Of a stretch of 64,000 nucleotides of DNA, positions 35,067-46,659 are shown piece after piece. The stretch is from Xestospongia muta. Lineage: Eukaryota; Porifera; Demospongiae; Haplosclerida; Petrosiidae. The stretch's first letter is position 1; each line of letters starts with the position of its first letter. The position numbers and the translations under genes are program-made. Under the pieces are notes generated by a model that saw nothing but the letters and a program-made list of their open reading frames with translations, did not search any database and had not been told where the DNA came from. Where the stretch lies: positions 620,001 through 684,000 of the forward strand of contig OY848918.1 of assembly GCA_963693285.1 (NCBI GenBank), given 5' to 3'.

Positions 35067-36222
35067 ACTCACTGACTACACAAACACAGATTAACATCTA
35101 TAGTAAACAATTTATATTATTATATGATCTTATCAAACCTGCAGAGAAGAGTCTTAAAGACGCTGGGAACTAATCAAAATGGTGGAGTTGACCCCACCCA
35201 TTCAATTGTCACACAATTAATTATCTGCTGACTGCTGTGGATTTTTAACCTCGCTGTGCGTGGGCGCATAGCGAGGGTACTGTAGTCTGTTTGTGTGTGT
35301 GTGTGTGTCTGCACTGCCTGTTTTTTTTGAACTGCTATAACTTGGCAACCGAAGCATTAGCAGCTACCAACGTTTAGCAACGAATAGAAAAGCATGTGGA
35401 CTTTACAACAGTAGTGTCAAGAACATCGTCAAGGAAAACAGAAGCTTAAAACTCGCAAAAGAATTTTCAGGCTGCAGAGGTCAAGTGCCGTTTCTCGAAA
35501 AGTAAAAAACTTAACGTGGAGATTTTTTAGTATGTTGTAAACAATCTCAGAGGAATACGGATCAGCAAGACAGAAGGCCGTTGGTCGAAGTAATCGTTAG
35601 AAAAGTTCTGAAAAATGTTTTGTGGACTTGGAGCGAAGTAACTCATTCAGGAAACGTCTCCAAGCACTGAAAAGACTGCTACTAATAGATAATATATCGA
35701 TTTATATTTGTACCACGGGACGTTTCCAAAGAAGGTTTCATCTTCAAGTTACAATAAATTTTGTATATGAAATATTGATAGATTTTAAAGGGTCATGTAA
35801 AGACTCAGAGAAACTTTTCATCACGAAAGTAGCACTTAATCTTGCTTGGCAATTGAATGATACTATCACTTATTCAGTTACTGCTTCACAAACATGACAA
35901 AGCTAGAAATCAAGCAACAATGAAAGGCACTAAAGTGCCGAACCTCGCTGTAGTTTCTAAGTTATTTATAAATTCTATGCCAGCTTAGGCCCAGCTATGA
36001 TGTTGTTATTGCAAGAAAATTTATTAACATTCCAGAAGGTGTGGTTATAAAATGGCAAGCTTTGTCATTCTGTATATGCTCATTAATTGTTGCTTGATTT
36101 CTAGCTTTGCCATGTTTGTGAAGCAGTAACTGAATAAGTGATAGTATCATTCAATTCCCAAGCAAGATTTAAGTGCTACTTTCGTGATGAAAAGTTTCTC
36201 TGAGTCTTTACATGACCCTTTA

Positions 36223-36862
36223 AAATCTATCAATATTTCATATACAAAATTTATTGTAACTTGAAGATGAAACCTTCTTTGGAAACGTCCCGTGGTACAA
36301 ATATAAATCGATATATTATCTATAAGTAGCAGTCCTTTCAGTGCTTGGAGACGTTTCCTGAATGCGTTACTTCGCTCCAAGTCCACAAAACATTTTTCAG
36401 AACTTTTCTAACGATTACTTCGACCAACGGCCTTCTGTCTTGCTGATCCGTATTCCTCTGAGATTGTTTACAACATACTAAAAAATCTCCACGTTAAGTT
36501 TTTTACTTTTCGAGAAACGGCACTTGACCTCTGCAGCCTGAAAAAATCTATCAATATTTCATATACAAAATTTATTGTAACTTGAAGATGAAACCTTCTT
36601 TGGAAACGTCCCGTGGTACAAATATAAATCGATATATTATCTATTAGTAGCAGTCTTTTCAGTGCTTGGAGACGTTTCCTGAATGCGTTACTTCGCTCCA
36701 AGTCCACAAAACATTTTTCAGAACTTTTCTAACGATTACTTCGACCAACGGCCTTCTGTCTTGCTGATCCGTATTCCTCTGAGATTGTTTACAACATACT
36801 AAAAAATCTCCACGTTAAGTTTTTTACTTTTCGAGAAACGGCACTTGACCTCTGCAGCCTGA
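36223..36862. repeat. 320-bp tandem duplication inside the inverted MITE
   Basis: About 36223-36542 is repeated almost exactly at 36543-36862, from AAATCTATCAATATTTCATAT through GGCACTTGACCTCTGCAGCC. The junction (GCAGCCTGAAA-AAATCTATC) joins two internal points of the MITE. Only about two bases were seen to differ (for example CTATAAGTAG against CTATTAGTAG), so the duplication is recent or was miscounted in assembly. Confidence 0.8.
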
Positions 36863-37021
36863 AAATTCTTTTGCGAGTTTTAAGCTTCTGTTTTCCTTGA
36901 CGATGTTCTTGACACTACTGTTGTAAAGTCCACATGCTTTTCTATTCGTTGCTAAACGTTGGTAGCTGCTAATGCTTCGGTTGCCAAGTTATAGCAGTTC
37001 AAAAAAAACAACTCTGGTAAC

Positions 37022-37022
37022 A

Positions 37023-37066
<44 letters not shown>
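37022..37066. repeat. (AC)n microsatellite
   Basis: About twenty AC dinucleotides lie inside the right MITE arm. The equivalent place in the other copies is a shorter GT run (for example 29262-29276 and 35292-35309), so the tract belongs to the MITE and has expanded here. Confidence 0.9.
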
Positions 37067-37071
<5 letters not shown>

Positions 37072-37322
37072 ACTACAGTACCCTCGCTATGCGCCCACGC
37101 ACAGCGAGGTTAATTAATGAACATATACAGAATGACAAAGCTTGCCATTTTATAACCACACCTTCTGGAATGTTAATAAATTTTCTTGCAATAACAACAT
37201 CATAGTTGGGCCTAAGCTGGCATAGAATTTATAAATAACTTAGAAACTACAGCGAGGTTCGGCACTTTAGTACCTTTCATTATATACTGTGTGGCTACTA
37301 CTCTAAGTAATGAGATTTCCAT

Positions 37323-37384
37323 ATAACCTCGTACCCAGGCGTTCTAGAATCTACTCTTTAGTAGAACGCCTGGATACGAGGCTA
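37323..37384. mobile_element. 62-bp foldback insertion with 8-bp target duplication
   Basis: CCTCGTACCCAGGCGTTCTA at the left pairs with TAGAACGCCTGGATACGAGG at the right with one mismatch, giving a 20-bp stem and short loop. The insert is flanked by ATTTCCAT at 37315-37322 and again at 37385-37392. Uninterrupted paralogues at about 2149 and 22951 have ATTTCCAT once, so the boundaries are fixed by comparison. An 8-bp duplication suits hAT- or P-type elements. The ends lie at ATAACCTCG and CGAGGCTA. Confidence 0.85.
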
Positions 37385-37392
37385 ATTTCCAT

Positions 37393-38390
37393 ACTGCCAT
37401 TCCTACTGTGTTCTTGTTTGATGTTTTGTACTGCCACCATAAGTTTAATGATTTGTTTATTTACTTGTATCACTATCATGATTGGTACAGTACTAACTGG
37501 TGTCTCTGACTCTCTGGTATTAATTAATGGAGTTGGAATAGGAGATAATAAGATTGATGTCATGTTCTAGAGCTAAATACATATAACATGGTTGTTTCGT
37601 TTTTTACATGTTGAAGATCAGTTTGTCATTGATACAAATACATAGCCCTTTATGGTATTATAATAGAAATAAGTCCTAAAACAACAAGCATCCTTTTTTG
37701 CCTCATTTGTATGGATCAGACACCAATATATGATTGTAAATAGAAAGTCAGACTTCAGATGACATTAAAGAACTTTATATTATACACATCTTAAGATCCA
37801 TCAGGATTGAAACCTTGTGTGCTTTTGAAAATATCTAAAGTTCTTATAATACTGTAGTAAGTCATTGTCTTTCTATCTACTTTCATGTATGGTATAAATG
37901 AACTGGTGACAAACAACATAATTATGAAGTGTTAGTATAAAATAATAATAATAGCAGTGAAATAAATAGTTTTAATGATTTTCAGCGTTTTCAAAGATCA
38001 AGTAAATGTATATTGCAGTAATATCCATGTTCAATGATAAAGAGTACTTTGATGCCATAAAATACTTATCTTATATCAATAATATCAGATAACAATCAGT
38101 CATTAAGATGTAGATATTAATTCATCATAATATGCTTCATTAATTATCAACTTCTAATGTCCACCAATACTGTCATTTTAAGTTACAGAATTAAATACTA
38201 GAAAATTTGATCAGTATAATATTATATTATATTATTATTATCAGTATTGTCCAATATCACAACAAGGTGTTCATAATAAGACTTATATTATATGTGTTCT
38301 AAGACATTTGGTATGTCAATAAAAGCAAAAGGTTACAATTATATGCACACATCATCAAAGAATATTAGCTTGTAAGGGAGAACGTTGGCT
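37393..38390. other. Intergenic, uninterrupted copy of the flank at 2150-5880
   Basis: This copies 2150-3366 joined directly to 5408-5878, showing the state before the THAP transposon inserted (junction near 37966-37985, AAATAAATAGTTTTAATGAT then TTTCAGCG). No exon was recognised until the tail at 38391. Confidence 0.6.
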
Positions 38391-38410
38391 TTATATAAGA
38401 CATAGTGTAA

Positions 38411-38655
38411 CATCAGCTGGTATAGGAGGTGGTATATCATCATCTTGTACATTAGCTGGTATAGGAGGTAGTATATCATCATCTTGTACATTAGCTGGTA
38501 TAGGAGGTAGTATATCATCATCTTGTACATTAGCTGGTATAGGAGGTGGTATATCATCATCTTGTACATTAGCTGGTATAAGAGGTGGTATATCATCATC
38601 TTGTATATTAGCTGGTATAAGAGGTGGTATATCATCATCTTGTACATTAGCTGGT
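38411..38655 (-). repeat. 39-bp minisatellite in R8 tail, 6 units
   Basis: Six copies of the same 39-bp unit as in R5 (minus strand IPANVQDDDIPP with P/L variation). The array ends abruptly at the left with GCTGATGTTACACTATGTC, where intact tails continue with ANTN(K/E)TSDTTKQ. Confidence 0.85.
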
Positions 38656-39539
38656 ATTATAGTAACACTAGGTATTGATGGCTCTATATCATCATAAATT
38701 GGAGGGAGTTGTTCTCTCATTGGAGGGATACAAAGTATTTCAGAGTACACTACACTTTCACTAGATTGGGAGGAGCTTGAAATTAAACAATTCTTACTGC
38801 TACTTTTCATCATGACTTGTAATGTGATAGTTTAGTAATGACCAGGAGTTGAGACTGTTTTGGTGTTATCATCACTATGATATATATGATAAAGATATAG
38901 TCACAAATGACAACATGTACCAAGTATATGATGATGGTATTATTTCAGTAATAGACATATTCAATGTCTCATCATCTATAATGAACAGTTTGTAAAATAA
39001 AAATTGTAACATCTCATAACATACTTTGTGTGGTTGTGAATGTTTCTTCTTTAATCTCTGTTTCTTCTCTGGTAGATGATATTGACTGAGTTCTTAATGT
39101 CTATAATAACATTACCAATACATATTATTAATTATTATCAATTGTTATTTTAATAACTACATATTGATATTATTATAATTACTTACTGGTGATGTAATAT
39201 GTATTGACTTTTGTATAAACAGTTTCAATAATATGCTATTATAACATATTAATTAACTCACTTTTCTTTTTTGTCTTCCTACAAGTTAAATATATTTGAC
39301 AACAGCAGCATACTAATAGACATAATGTAAACAGTAAGACAAGGCCATTCACACCAAAAATTAAAATATCTGAATATATAATATATCAGTCATCCATCAT
39401 ACTCAAATTAACATACACACATAATAATAATGTTGTTATTGATAATAATTGATAATAACAGGAATAGCTATAATGAGTAATATGTACAAAATGAAACATT
39501 ATACAAATTAATGAATTGGGAAGTTTCTTTACCACATTA

Positions 39540-40900
39540 TTCATATTTTCTTATTGAGAGAGTTAGTTAAGCATTATGAATATGATATAGGTAATCTGAA
39601 ACAGTTACAGAGTGTTTCAGCCAAAAGGCTTTCAACAGCTGTATGAAATTAGCAAGAACAGTGACATTTATATAGCAATGCATGTTTATTTGATAGATGT
39701 TCAAGATACATGAGACATTGTGAGACGTGATGTTGTCCAGTGAAGAAGTAATTACATGTTCTGTTGGTTGAGTAGGCTATGGGAGTGGTTCAAAGAGGAA
39801 CTGATCTGATATGATGAAATTTCACACAATAAGGATGTCCAAATTGGATTGAGAATCAATCCTGGAACCGTATTGATAATATTTTTGGTGGTTTTGATGT
39901 AGATAGCTTCTTTAGTTCATCTTTTCCACCAATTGATCTCTTGGTCCAAGCTTCTGCTCTCTTCCCAAAGGAACTTATGTGCTGTGTTGATTGGATGGAT
40001 TGCTAGAGCATTGGTGTGGTCTCTGGTCTTAACTGCTCTTTATTGCTCTGCTTTTCGAATCTTCAGTGTCTGTCCTGTTTCACCAATATAGACAGCACCA
40101 CACTCACATGATATTGTATAGATAACCCCAACTTTATTCTCTGGTGGTATAGGAGTTTTTACAAAGGTCAAGGCTTTTCTAAGAGTATTTGTGAGGTGAA
40201 TGTCATTTTGATGTCTAACTGTTGGCATGCTCTCCCAATGTTCTCACTTAGACCTTCGACATTTGGGAGGACAAGTGTTCTTCATTTGTCTTCTTTCATC
40301 AGGAGGTTCCCTACTAGTGATGAGGTGTCTGCTTTCTTTCTGAGGGTTTGTTGATGAAGGCCCTTGTTGACCCATCTTTAGGGATATTCTTTGGCCCTGA
40401 AAACATTGTGTTGTCTGCTCATTTCAGATGGAATTTGATCTTGTGAGCAAACCTTAAGAGCTCTGTTATTCAGGCATCTAATGATGCATGATTTTACTTA
40501 TGGATGGTGGTTAGATCTGTAGTTCAAGTATCTGTTGGTGTGTGTAGGTTTCCTGTACACTGTTGTTGTTAAAAGATTGTTACATTTAGAAATGAGGAAG
40601 GCAATGGAGTTGTTCTCTTCTATTTCCATGGTCAACTCAATTCTTTCATGAAGATAGTTAATATGTAGCAGGAAATATTGTAGGGCTGTGCCTCCATGTG
40701 GCCAGATGATGAATCTATCATCCACATATCTCTTCCATAGTTTTGGACAGAGGTGTGTGGTTGATATAGATGTTTGTTCAAAATCCTCCATGAAGATGTT
40801 CGCTATGATAGGAAAGAGAGTAGAATCCATAGCTGTTCCATCTGTTTGTTCATAGATTCGCTCTTCAAAACTGAATTATGTTGATTTGAGGCACAGTTCC
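39540..40900 (-). mobile_element. Penelope-like element: RT and GIY-YIG endonuclease, 5'-truncated
   Basis: On the minus strand a reverse transcriptase C-terminal half (about 40498-40870) reads MDSTLFPIIANIFMEDFEQ, then RYVDDRFIIW (the YVDD box) and TTTVYRKPTHTNRYLNYRS. Downstream, at 40040-40230, KVGVIYTISCECGAVYIGET followed by GQTLKIR is a GIY-YIG nuclease start. RT followed by GIY-YIG is diagnostic of Penelope-like elements. The N-terminal RT motifs are absent, and the two halves are separated by frameshifts (40240-40490), so it is inactive. The ends are approximate, and no terminal repeats were identified. Confidence 0.85.
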
Positions 40901-41925
40901 ACTAGGTGGCATATCTGGTATGGATTCAAGAATCAAAAATTATACAAAGTATATAATATAAATTTTTGAACATAATTATTGTTATTGTAATTGCACATTT
41001 GTCAATATGACATACTTTAACTACAAATGTCATTAAAATCAAATCTAAACTTAAAACTTAAATTAAATATCAATGGATCACTTTGTCCATTATTACTGAA
41101 GATAATAGTGAGGGTACTGTTGATGTTGAGGAGCTGACAGAGGTTGACTATATGATAAGTTCTTAGGTTGACTTGAATATTCTACAAGATACGTTTTATT
41201 AAATATAGCATCATCATATTGTACAGTGACTATAACATTTTTTGGATCTTCAGATGAACATTCCAGAATAATCTACAGTAACTATGGTAATCACATAGTA
41301 ACCACTATTGGATACACTCACTGGTATATTAAACATCAAGTTGACTTCATTATTTATATAGGACAGAATAGTAAATATAGTATTTTCTTTGGCAGATCTT
41401 AAAGCTAAAATGACATGATAAAATAAACACACATACTAGTTATTTTAACTAACCTCTTTGAAAAGAGAAGGTACTGTTGTTATGTTCTCCTTCACCCAGT
41501 TCATTTATACCATATATGGTATATGTATATTGTTGACGAAATAATTCCTGATCTTCATACTTGTATTCATTTCCATTAATAGATACATTTTGTAATAACA
41601 TTTTGTTGACATCATCATATATCAGTAATATATAGTATAATATCTGGACTCTACTGTCTACATTAGGACGATCCCAACTGATAGTAATAGTAGTACAGCT
41701 GTCAAATGATGAAGAGATGTTGAGAACAGAAATAAGAAAACCTGTCTCATACAAGAGATAATACACACACATAACATAACTTGTGATATATAACTTACCA
41801 AATGGAAATAGATTGATAGTATGATCAAACTGTCCAGCTGGATTACTAAGAGTTACTTTAACAAGATATGTCCTCAAGTTAACAGGTGATGATATATTAA
41901 CTATTATCTGTTGATTATTAAGTGT

Positions 41926-42560
41926 ATTTGATCTATCTCAATGACAATTACCATTATCATTATTATCATCTTTAACATCTCAATAACATTGAGTGCTTAT
42001 ATAAAGTGTAGAAACTGATTATTAATTTACAGTAAATGTAAATGTTAATGTAAATGGTTTCTTTTTTCCATGATTATTGTAATACTGATATTGATAGTGT
42101 TACATATGTTGTGTAGTATATCATCTTATAACAATGGATGAGTATCTAATACTTATCATTATCTACTATGATATAGAATATCATATAGTCATAATAGTCA
42201 CATGTCAGATGATAATGTTTTATTGACTAGTGCTACTACTGAAGATATAACAACTGTCACTTCATAATTTGATAATAATTTTATCTATAACATTTTATAC
42301 AATGCATGTATTTGGTATATTGTCAAACATTTATCAAACAGTAACCACTTCAAGTGGTAAGTAGATATCATAATCATTAACTATTGTTTCCTTTAATAGA
42401 ACCAGTGTCAATTAATTCTAGTGTGGATGCAAGAAAATGTAAAATTAAGTGTCTATGTGTAAAACTGAAGTCAAGCCATTGAATTATGACTATTGATATC
42501 ACTGTATTTGGTATATTATCAAACATTTATCAACCTGAATTATTACAATGATAACTGTAT
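41926..42560. other. Intergenic, 3' flank of R9
   Basis: No exon was recognised. The part from about 42330 matches 9930-10160 beyond R3 (CACTTCAAGTGGTAAGTAGATAT and AATTCTAGTGTGGAT), so the R3 and R9 loci were duplicated together with their 3' flanks. Confidence 0.5.
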
Positions 42561-45500
42561 TTAAATGATATTAGCATAATCAGGTGTTATTGTAACAAGT
42601 TCATAAGATGTATTCTGTGTTATTCTTATCTGATATTGTTTAGTATCTTCATATGATATATTATGTTGTATAGTTATATCGTCATCACTACTATTACACT
42701 CTATAATATAATATAATTAGATTATATTACATGTATACATGATATACATACTTTGTATCTTCTTTATATAATAAACACCCACACAAACACAGGAGATAAT
42801 TAGTACAATTAAAATTATTAATGTACTAGGAATGAAGACAGCAAATATAATTATATCTACACAAAGTAAGTATGTAATAATTTAGTAAGTATTATCTTAC
42901 AAGATTCATATTGTGACTTGGGTGTTTGTGTTATTCCATTACTAGGAGCTGTTGTGATCATGACTAAATAAACAATATCATATACTTACCACTAACTTAC
43001 TTGTACTAGTTTGTAACATATCAGTTACTATTATTGACTCACTTGTGTAAGATGGTAGTATTATTACAATATCTCTTAATATTGTAGCTGGTAATATTGA
43101 TGTTAGTGGTATATCATTCTCCACATCATATACATAGACTGTATAATTACCAGCTGGGAGATTATCAATACAACCTTGTACAGTAAGATCACTTGGACTG
43201 TTTTTAACAAATGTTTTGTTCATTGAAGTCACTCCAATCACACTAACATGACATGACTTAGCAGATGGAGCAGATGAAAATACACACTCCACACATATAG
43301 AATTACCATGAGGGTAAGCAGTAGCATTTATAACATCATATGTACCTATATCATATAATAATATCAATATATTACATAAGATCACTATCTCTTACTTAAA
43401 GTATGCATCAATGGATCACTGTGTCCAGCATTATTACTGAATATAATAGAGAGATTACAGAGTTGATGTTTAGGAGCTGATAAACTATCTGTTATGTTAA
43501 TAGAGTATTCTACTAGATATGTTTTATTAAATATGACTACATCATCACATTGTACAGTGACTATAGCATTCTCTGGAGCTTCAGATGAACATTCCAGAAT
43601 AATCTACAGTAACTATGGTAATGATATAGTAACCACTATTGGATAGACTAACTGGTATATTAAACATCAAATTGACTTCATTATTTATATAGGACAGAAT
43701 AATAAATGTAGTATTTTCTTTGTCAGGTCTTGGAGCTAAGAGGACACGATAAGATAAACACACATATTAGTTATTTTAACTAACATCTTTGAAAAGAGAA
43801 GGTACTATTGTTATGTTCTCCTTCACCCAGTTCATTTATACCATATATGGTATATGTATATTGATGACGAAATAATTCCTGATCTTCATACTTGTATTCA
43901 TTTCCATTAATAGATACATTTTGTAATAATATCTTGTTAACATCATCATATATCAGTAGTATATAGTAAGATATCTGGACTCTACTGTCTACATTAGGAG
44001 GATCCCAACTGATAGTAATAGTAGTACAGTTGTCAAGTGATGAAGAGATATTGAAAACAGAAGTAAGAAAACCTGTCTCATACAAGAGATAATACACACA
44101 CACAACATAACATGTGATATATAACTTACCCAATGGAAATACATTGTTAGTATGATGAAACTGTCCAGCTATATTACTGAGAGTTACCTCAACAAGGTAT
44201 GTCCTCAAGTTAACAGGTGATGATATATTAACTATTATTAGTTGATTATTAACTAAAGACAGTGTCACATCATTAGATAATGTTTGTTGTAGAACATCAT
44301 TAGAGTTCTTGATATTTACTATAACATCAGTAGGATACTCACCAATACATAGACCATTGAACTAGTAAAGAGAAGAGATGTTTTAAGTAAATAAATTGTT
44401 GAGGTAAACTAAATCTTAATAATAAATAACAATATCATAGTAGAATACTGAACACTTTATATATTCCGACATAATGTATATTTTATAGACCTACTAACTA
44501 CTAGGATACTTATCAATACTTAAATTACTGGTCTAACACATTTAACATCACAACAAGGAAATGTAACTAATAAACTGACTATACTAATGAAACCTGACAA
44601 TATTATATATGGTATATCTTAACATTATAATAATATAATTTCACATATTGTATAGTCAGACTACAATTGATTATATTATAAGGAACACTTGTTGTCTACA
44701 AACTAACATTTATAATCACTCGAAATAAAACATTATCTCCATCTACTGTTGGTATAACTGATACTGGAATAGTTTGAGGAACTGAAATATAACAGAAATG
44801 TAACATCACTGTATAACATAATATGTTACCTCTAACAATATACCAGCTCCATTAATACCAGAGACATATACAGTAGTTACATTACATGGATCATCATTAC
44901 TAGATGTCAGGATGTACTCAGTAGTATTAACTGTATCTAGAAGTGTTCCTTGATCATCATTGATGTTATATCCAGTGATAGGTACATTATCCAATGTATA
45001 TGGTGCAGACCACATCAGTAACACATTAGATCCATCGAGAACTGTAGCAGTTAGATCTTTAACAGGAGCTAGTAAACCTGTGTAGTATACATGATCACAG
45101 TTTACAGATAAATTCTGTATATTATAATAGCTGATTGGTTGATTCAACCATTATATATTTATGCAGGTTGCACGTAGCATAATTTATAAACAGGGAATTA
45201 TATAGGATAACTACTATTATGTTTACTTTCAGTTTACATCAAATAATTTCGCTACTTACAACCTGTATAACTATATATTAATTAAATCAACCAGTCATTT
45301 TACAATGATATGATACTTCAGTTAAGAATGTAATAGTGATCTAACTTACCTTGTATTCTTAATACAGCAATGTCACTGTATACTGTCTGTGTGCTAATAA
45401 CTCTACATGATATATTAGTATTATTGTTATCTTCTGATGCTTTAACTAATAACACTCTTCTCCATTTACCACTACCAAGATCTTCTACACCTTGTTGAAT

Positions 45501-45740
45501 AAATCCTCTGTTAACAATATCTGCAGCTATTGCTAAGGTACCATTAACAAGAAAAGTAATGTCTAGAATGTTTGCTTCACAAATAAAATTAATTGATGAG
45601 TTGAGAGTGGTATTTCTTGATTCAGGATGAACTGTAATATCTGTATTGTATATTAATTTTATTAAGATAAGGTAAACATCAGCTTTATACTTACCAACAG
45701 ATTGTCCAAGGGATATTACTACAGTCAGTAGTAAAAACAT
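42561..45740 (-). pseudogene. R9: full exon set of an R3-like receptor, frame broken in FN3-1
   Basis: All R3-type exons are recognisable: signal 45695-45740, Ig 45350-45640, FN3-1 44830-45077, linker near 44710-44783, X1 about 44115-44350, FN3-2 about 43786-44073, linker and X2 at 43400-43740, Y 42998-43348, stalk, membrane and tail ending 42561. FN3-1 is 248 nt instead of 276: 28 bp are missing at about 44840 (GGTATATTGTTAGAG where others have GGTATAGGAGATAG..TTGCTAGAG). This shifts the frame, and translation of the linker then meets a stop. The tail would read SYEDTKQYQI, SYELV and PDYANII. It is a recent pseudogene, or would make a short secreted Ig-FN3 fragment if translated. Confidence 0.65.
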
Positions 45741-45882
45741 TTTTTTATTATTATGGAGAGAGTTAGATTCGATGAATAACTAAGACACCTCTTCGTATTT
45801 ACTATTGTGCCTTAGAATTTATGACAATATGCTATGACTCCGCCCAATAGTATAAGTTGCAGCGTGTGTCTCTCAGTCAAAG
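45741..45882. promoter_or_regulatory. Short bidirectional upstream region R9/R10
   Basis: These 142 bp between the divergent start codons align with 13358-13500, showing that the head-to-head pair was duplicated as a unit. Confidence 0.5.
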
Positions 45883-46290
45883 ATGTTTGGTTTACTTAAT
45901 TATAATATTATATAGTCTCTCATCTTTAACTTATACAGTTTTGATAAGTTTCATTTTTATTGTAATTTTAGCTTTGAAAAATATTGTCATTTTTATAGAT
46001 ATTACAGTTCGTCCTCAGTCAGTCAATGCCACTCATAAATCAACAGTTAGTTTTACTTGTGAAGCTGACATTGGAGACATTACTTTTCTTATTGACAGTA
46101 CCCTAGCATATTTGCAGATGTTATTAACAGAGGATTTACTCGACAAGGTGTAGAGGTTCTTGGTCTAAATGGATCTGGAGAAGAGTGTTATTAGCTATAG
46201 CATCAGAAGAACACAATAATACTAATATATCATGTAGAGTTATTGATTCACAGACAATATACAGTGATATTGCTGCATAATACAAGGTAT
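45883..46290 (+). pseudogene. R10: signal peptide and Ig exon of a broken receptor
   Basis: A plus-strand signal peptide exon (MFGLLNYNIIYSL, with the donor altered to TTTTGATAAG) and an Ig exon from about 45999 (VRPQSVNATHKS, FTCEADIGDITFLIDSTLA) are followed by frameshifts at about 46110 and 46170. The exon end (ATTGCTGCATAATACAAG) also carries a stop. No FN3 exon follows. It is the sister copy of R4 at 13501, which is broken differently, so each died independently. Confidence 0.7.
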
Positions 46291-46659
46291 GTTAGCTCAA
46301 TATTATGCCCTTAAACTGATCACCATATGCCCTCAATATTGTACAGTTTTTAAATAGTAGCATACATGGCTGGCTCATTGCTATGTACATAGAGCCAACT
46401 ATAACAATTAATATGATGTTTGTCTAATTAATTGTTATTATAATACCATTTTTGTCAAACTTTTTTGCTTTCCCTGTGTCCAGCTTGTGATGCTTTCTTT
46501 TTCTTTTTTTTGGTTCATTGACCCTTTCCTTAAAGTAGTTTTTATATGTAATTAAATTGAATATAATGATCATTTGACACACAAAGTATTAATTAACTAT
46601 AACTATCTTGGTAACTAAAGATCTCTCATAACAAGACCTATTATATAATAATAAAGTTA
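46291..46659. other. Intergenic, no gene seen
   Basis: AT-rich sequence with no exon recognised. Text near 46540-46600 (AATGATCATTTGACACACAAAGTATTAATTAACTATAACTATCTT) also occurs at about 62145-62195 beyond the R16 tail, so it belongs to the shared 3' flank. Confidence 0.45.

Larger units (their letters stand above)
35245..37113. mobile_element. Composite of two TTAA MITEs in inverted orientation (copies 3 and 4)
   Basis: Starts TTAA-CCTCGCTGTGCGTGGGC at 35245 and ends with its reverse complement at 37113. The left arm (about 35245-35925) and right arm (about 36089-37113) are inverted copies sharing the MDLERSN-type frame, CAACGTTTAGCAACG and CTATAACTTGGCAACC. Between them, about 35926-36088 is a segment that recurs inverted just outside the right arm (37114-37285), with CGAACCTCGCTGTAG-type ends. 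The left arm is close to a full MITE and the right arm carries an internal tandem duplication. Such a large inverted repeat can form a hairpin and is a hotspot for rearrangement. Confidence 0.75.
38391..41925 (-). pseudogene. R8: receptor pseudogene interrupted by a Penelope-like element
   Basis: The 3' part (38391-39375) has a membrane exon (LIFGVNGLVLLFTLCLLV, about 39255-39365), juxtamembrane exons resembling R5, and a tail with VVYSEILCIPP, PPIYDDIEP and six 13-residue repeats, but it stops at PADVTLCLI because the usual tail end is deleted. The 5' part (41040-41925) has X2 with deletions, the linker RSAKENTIFT, FN3-2 (41456-41745, NISSSFD, SWDRPN) and about 110 bp of X1, which then breaks off at 41925. 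Ig, FN3-1 and signal exons are gone. The Penelope-like element (39540-40900) lies between the two parts. It is clearly non-functional. Confidence 0.7.

Noticed and set aside
37328..37381. Hairpin that might be a microRNA precursor
   Set aside because: The 8-bp target duplication and empty paralogous sites show that it is an inserted foldback element.
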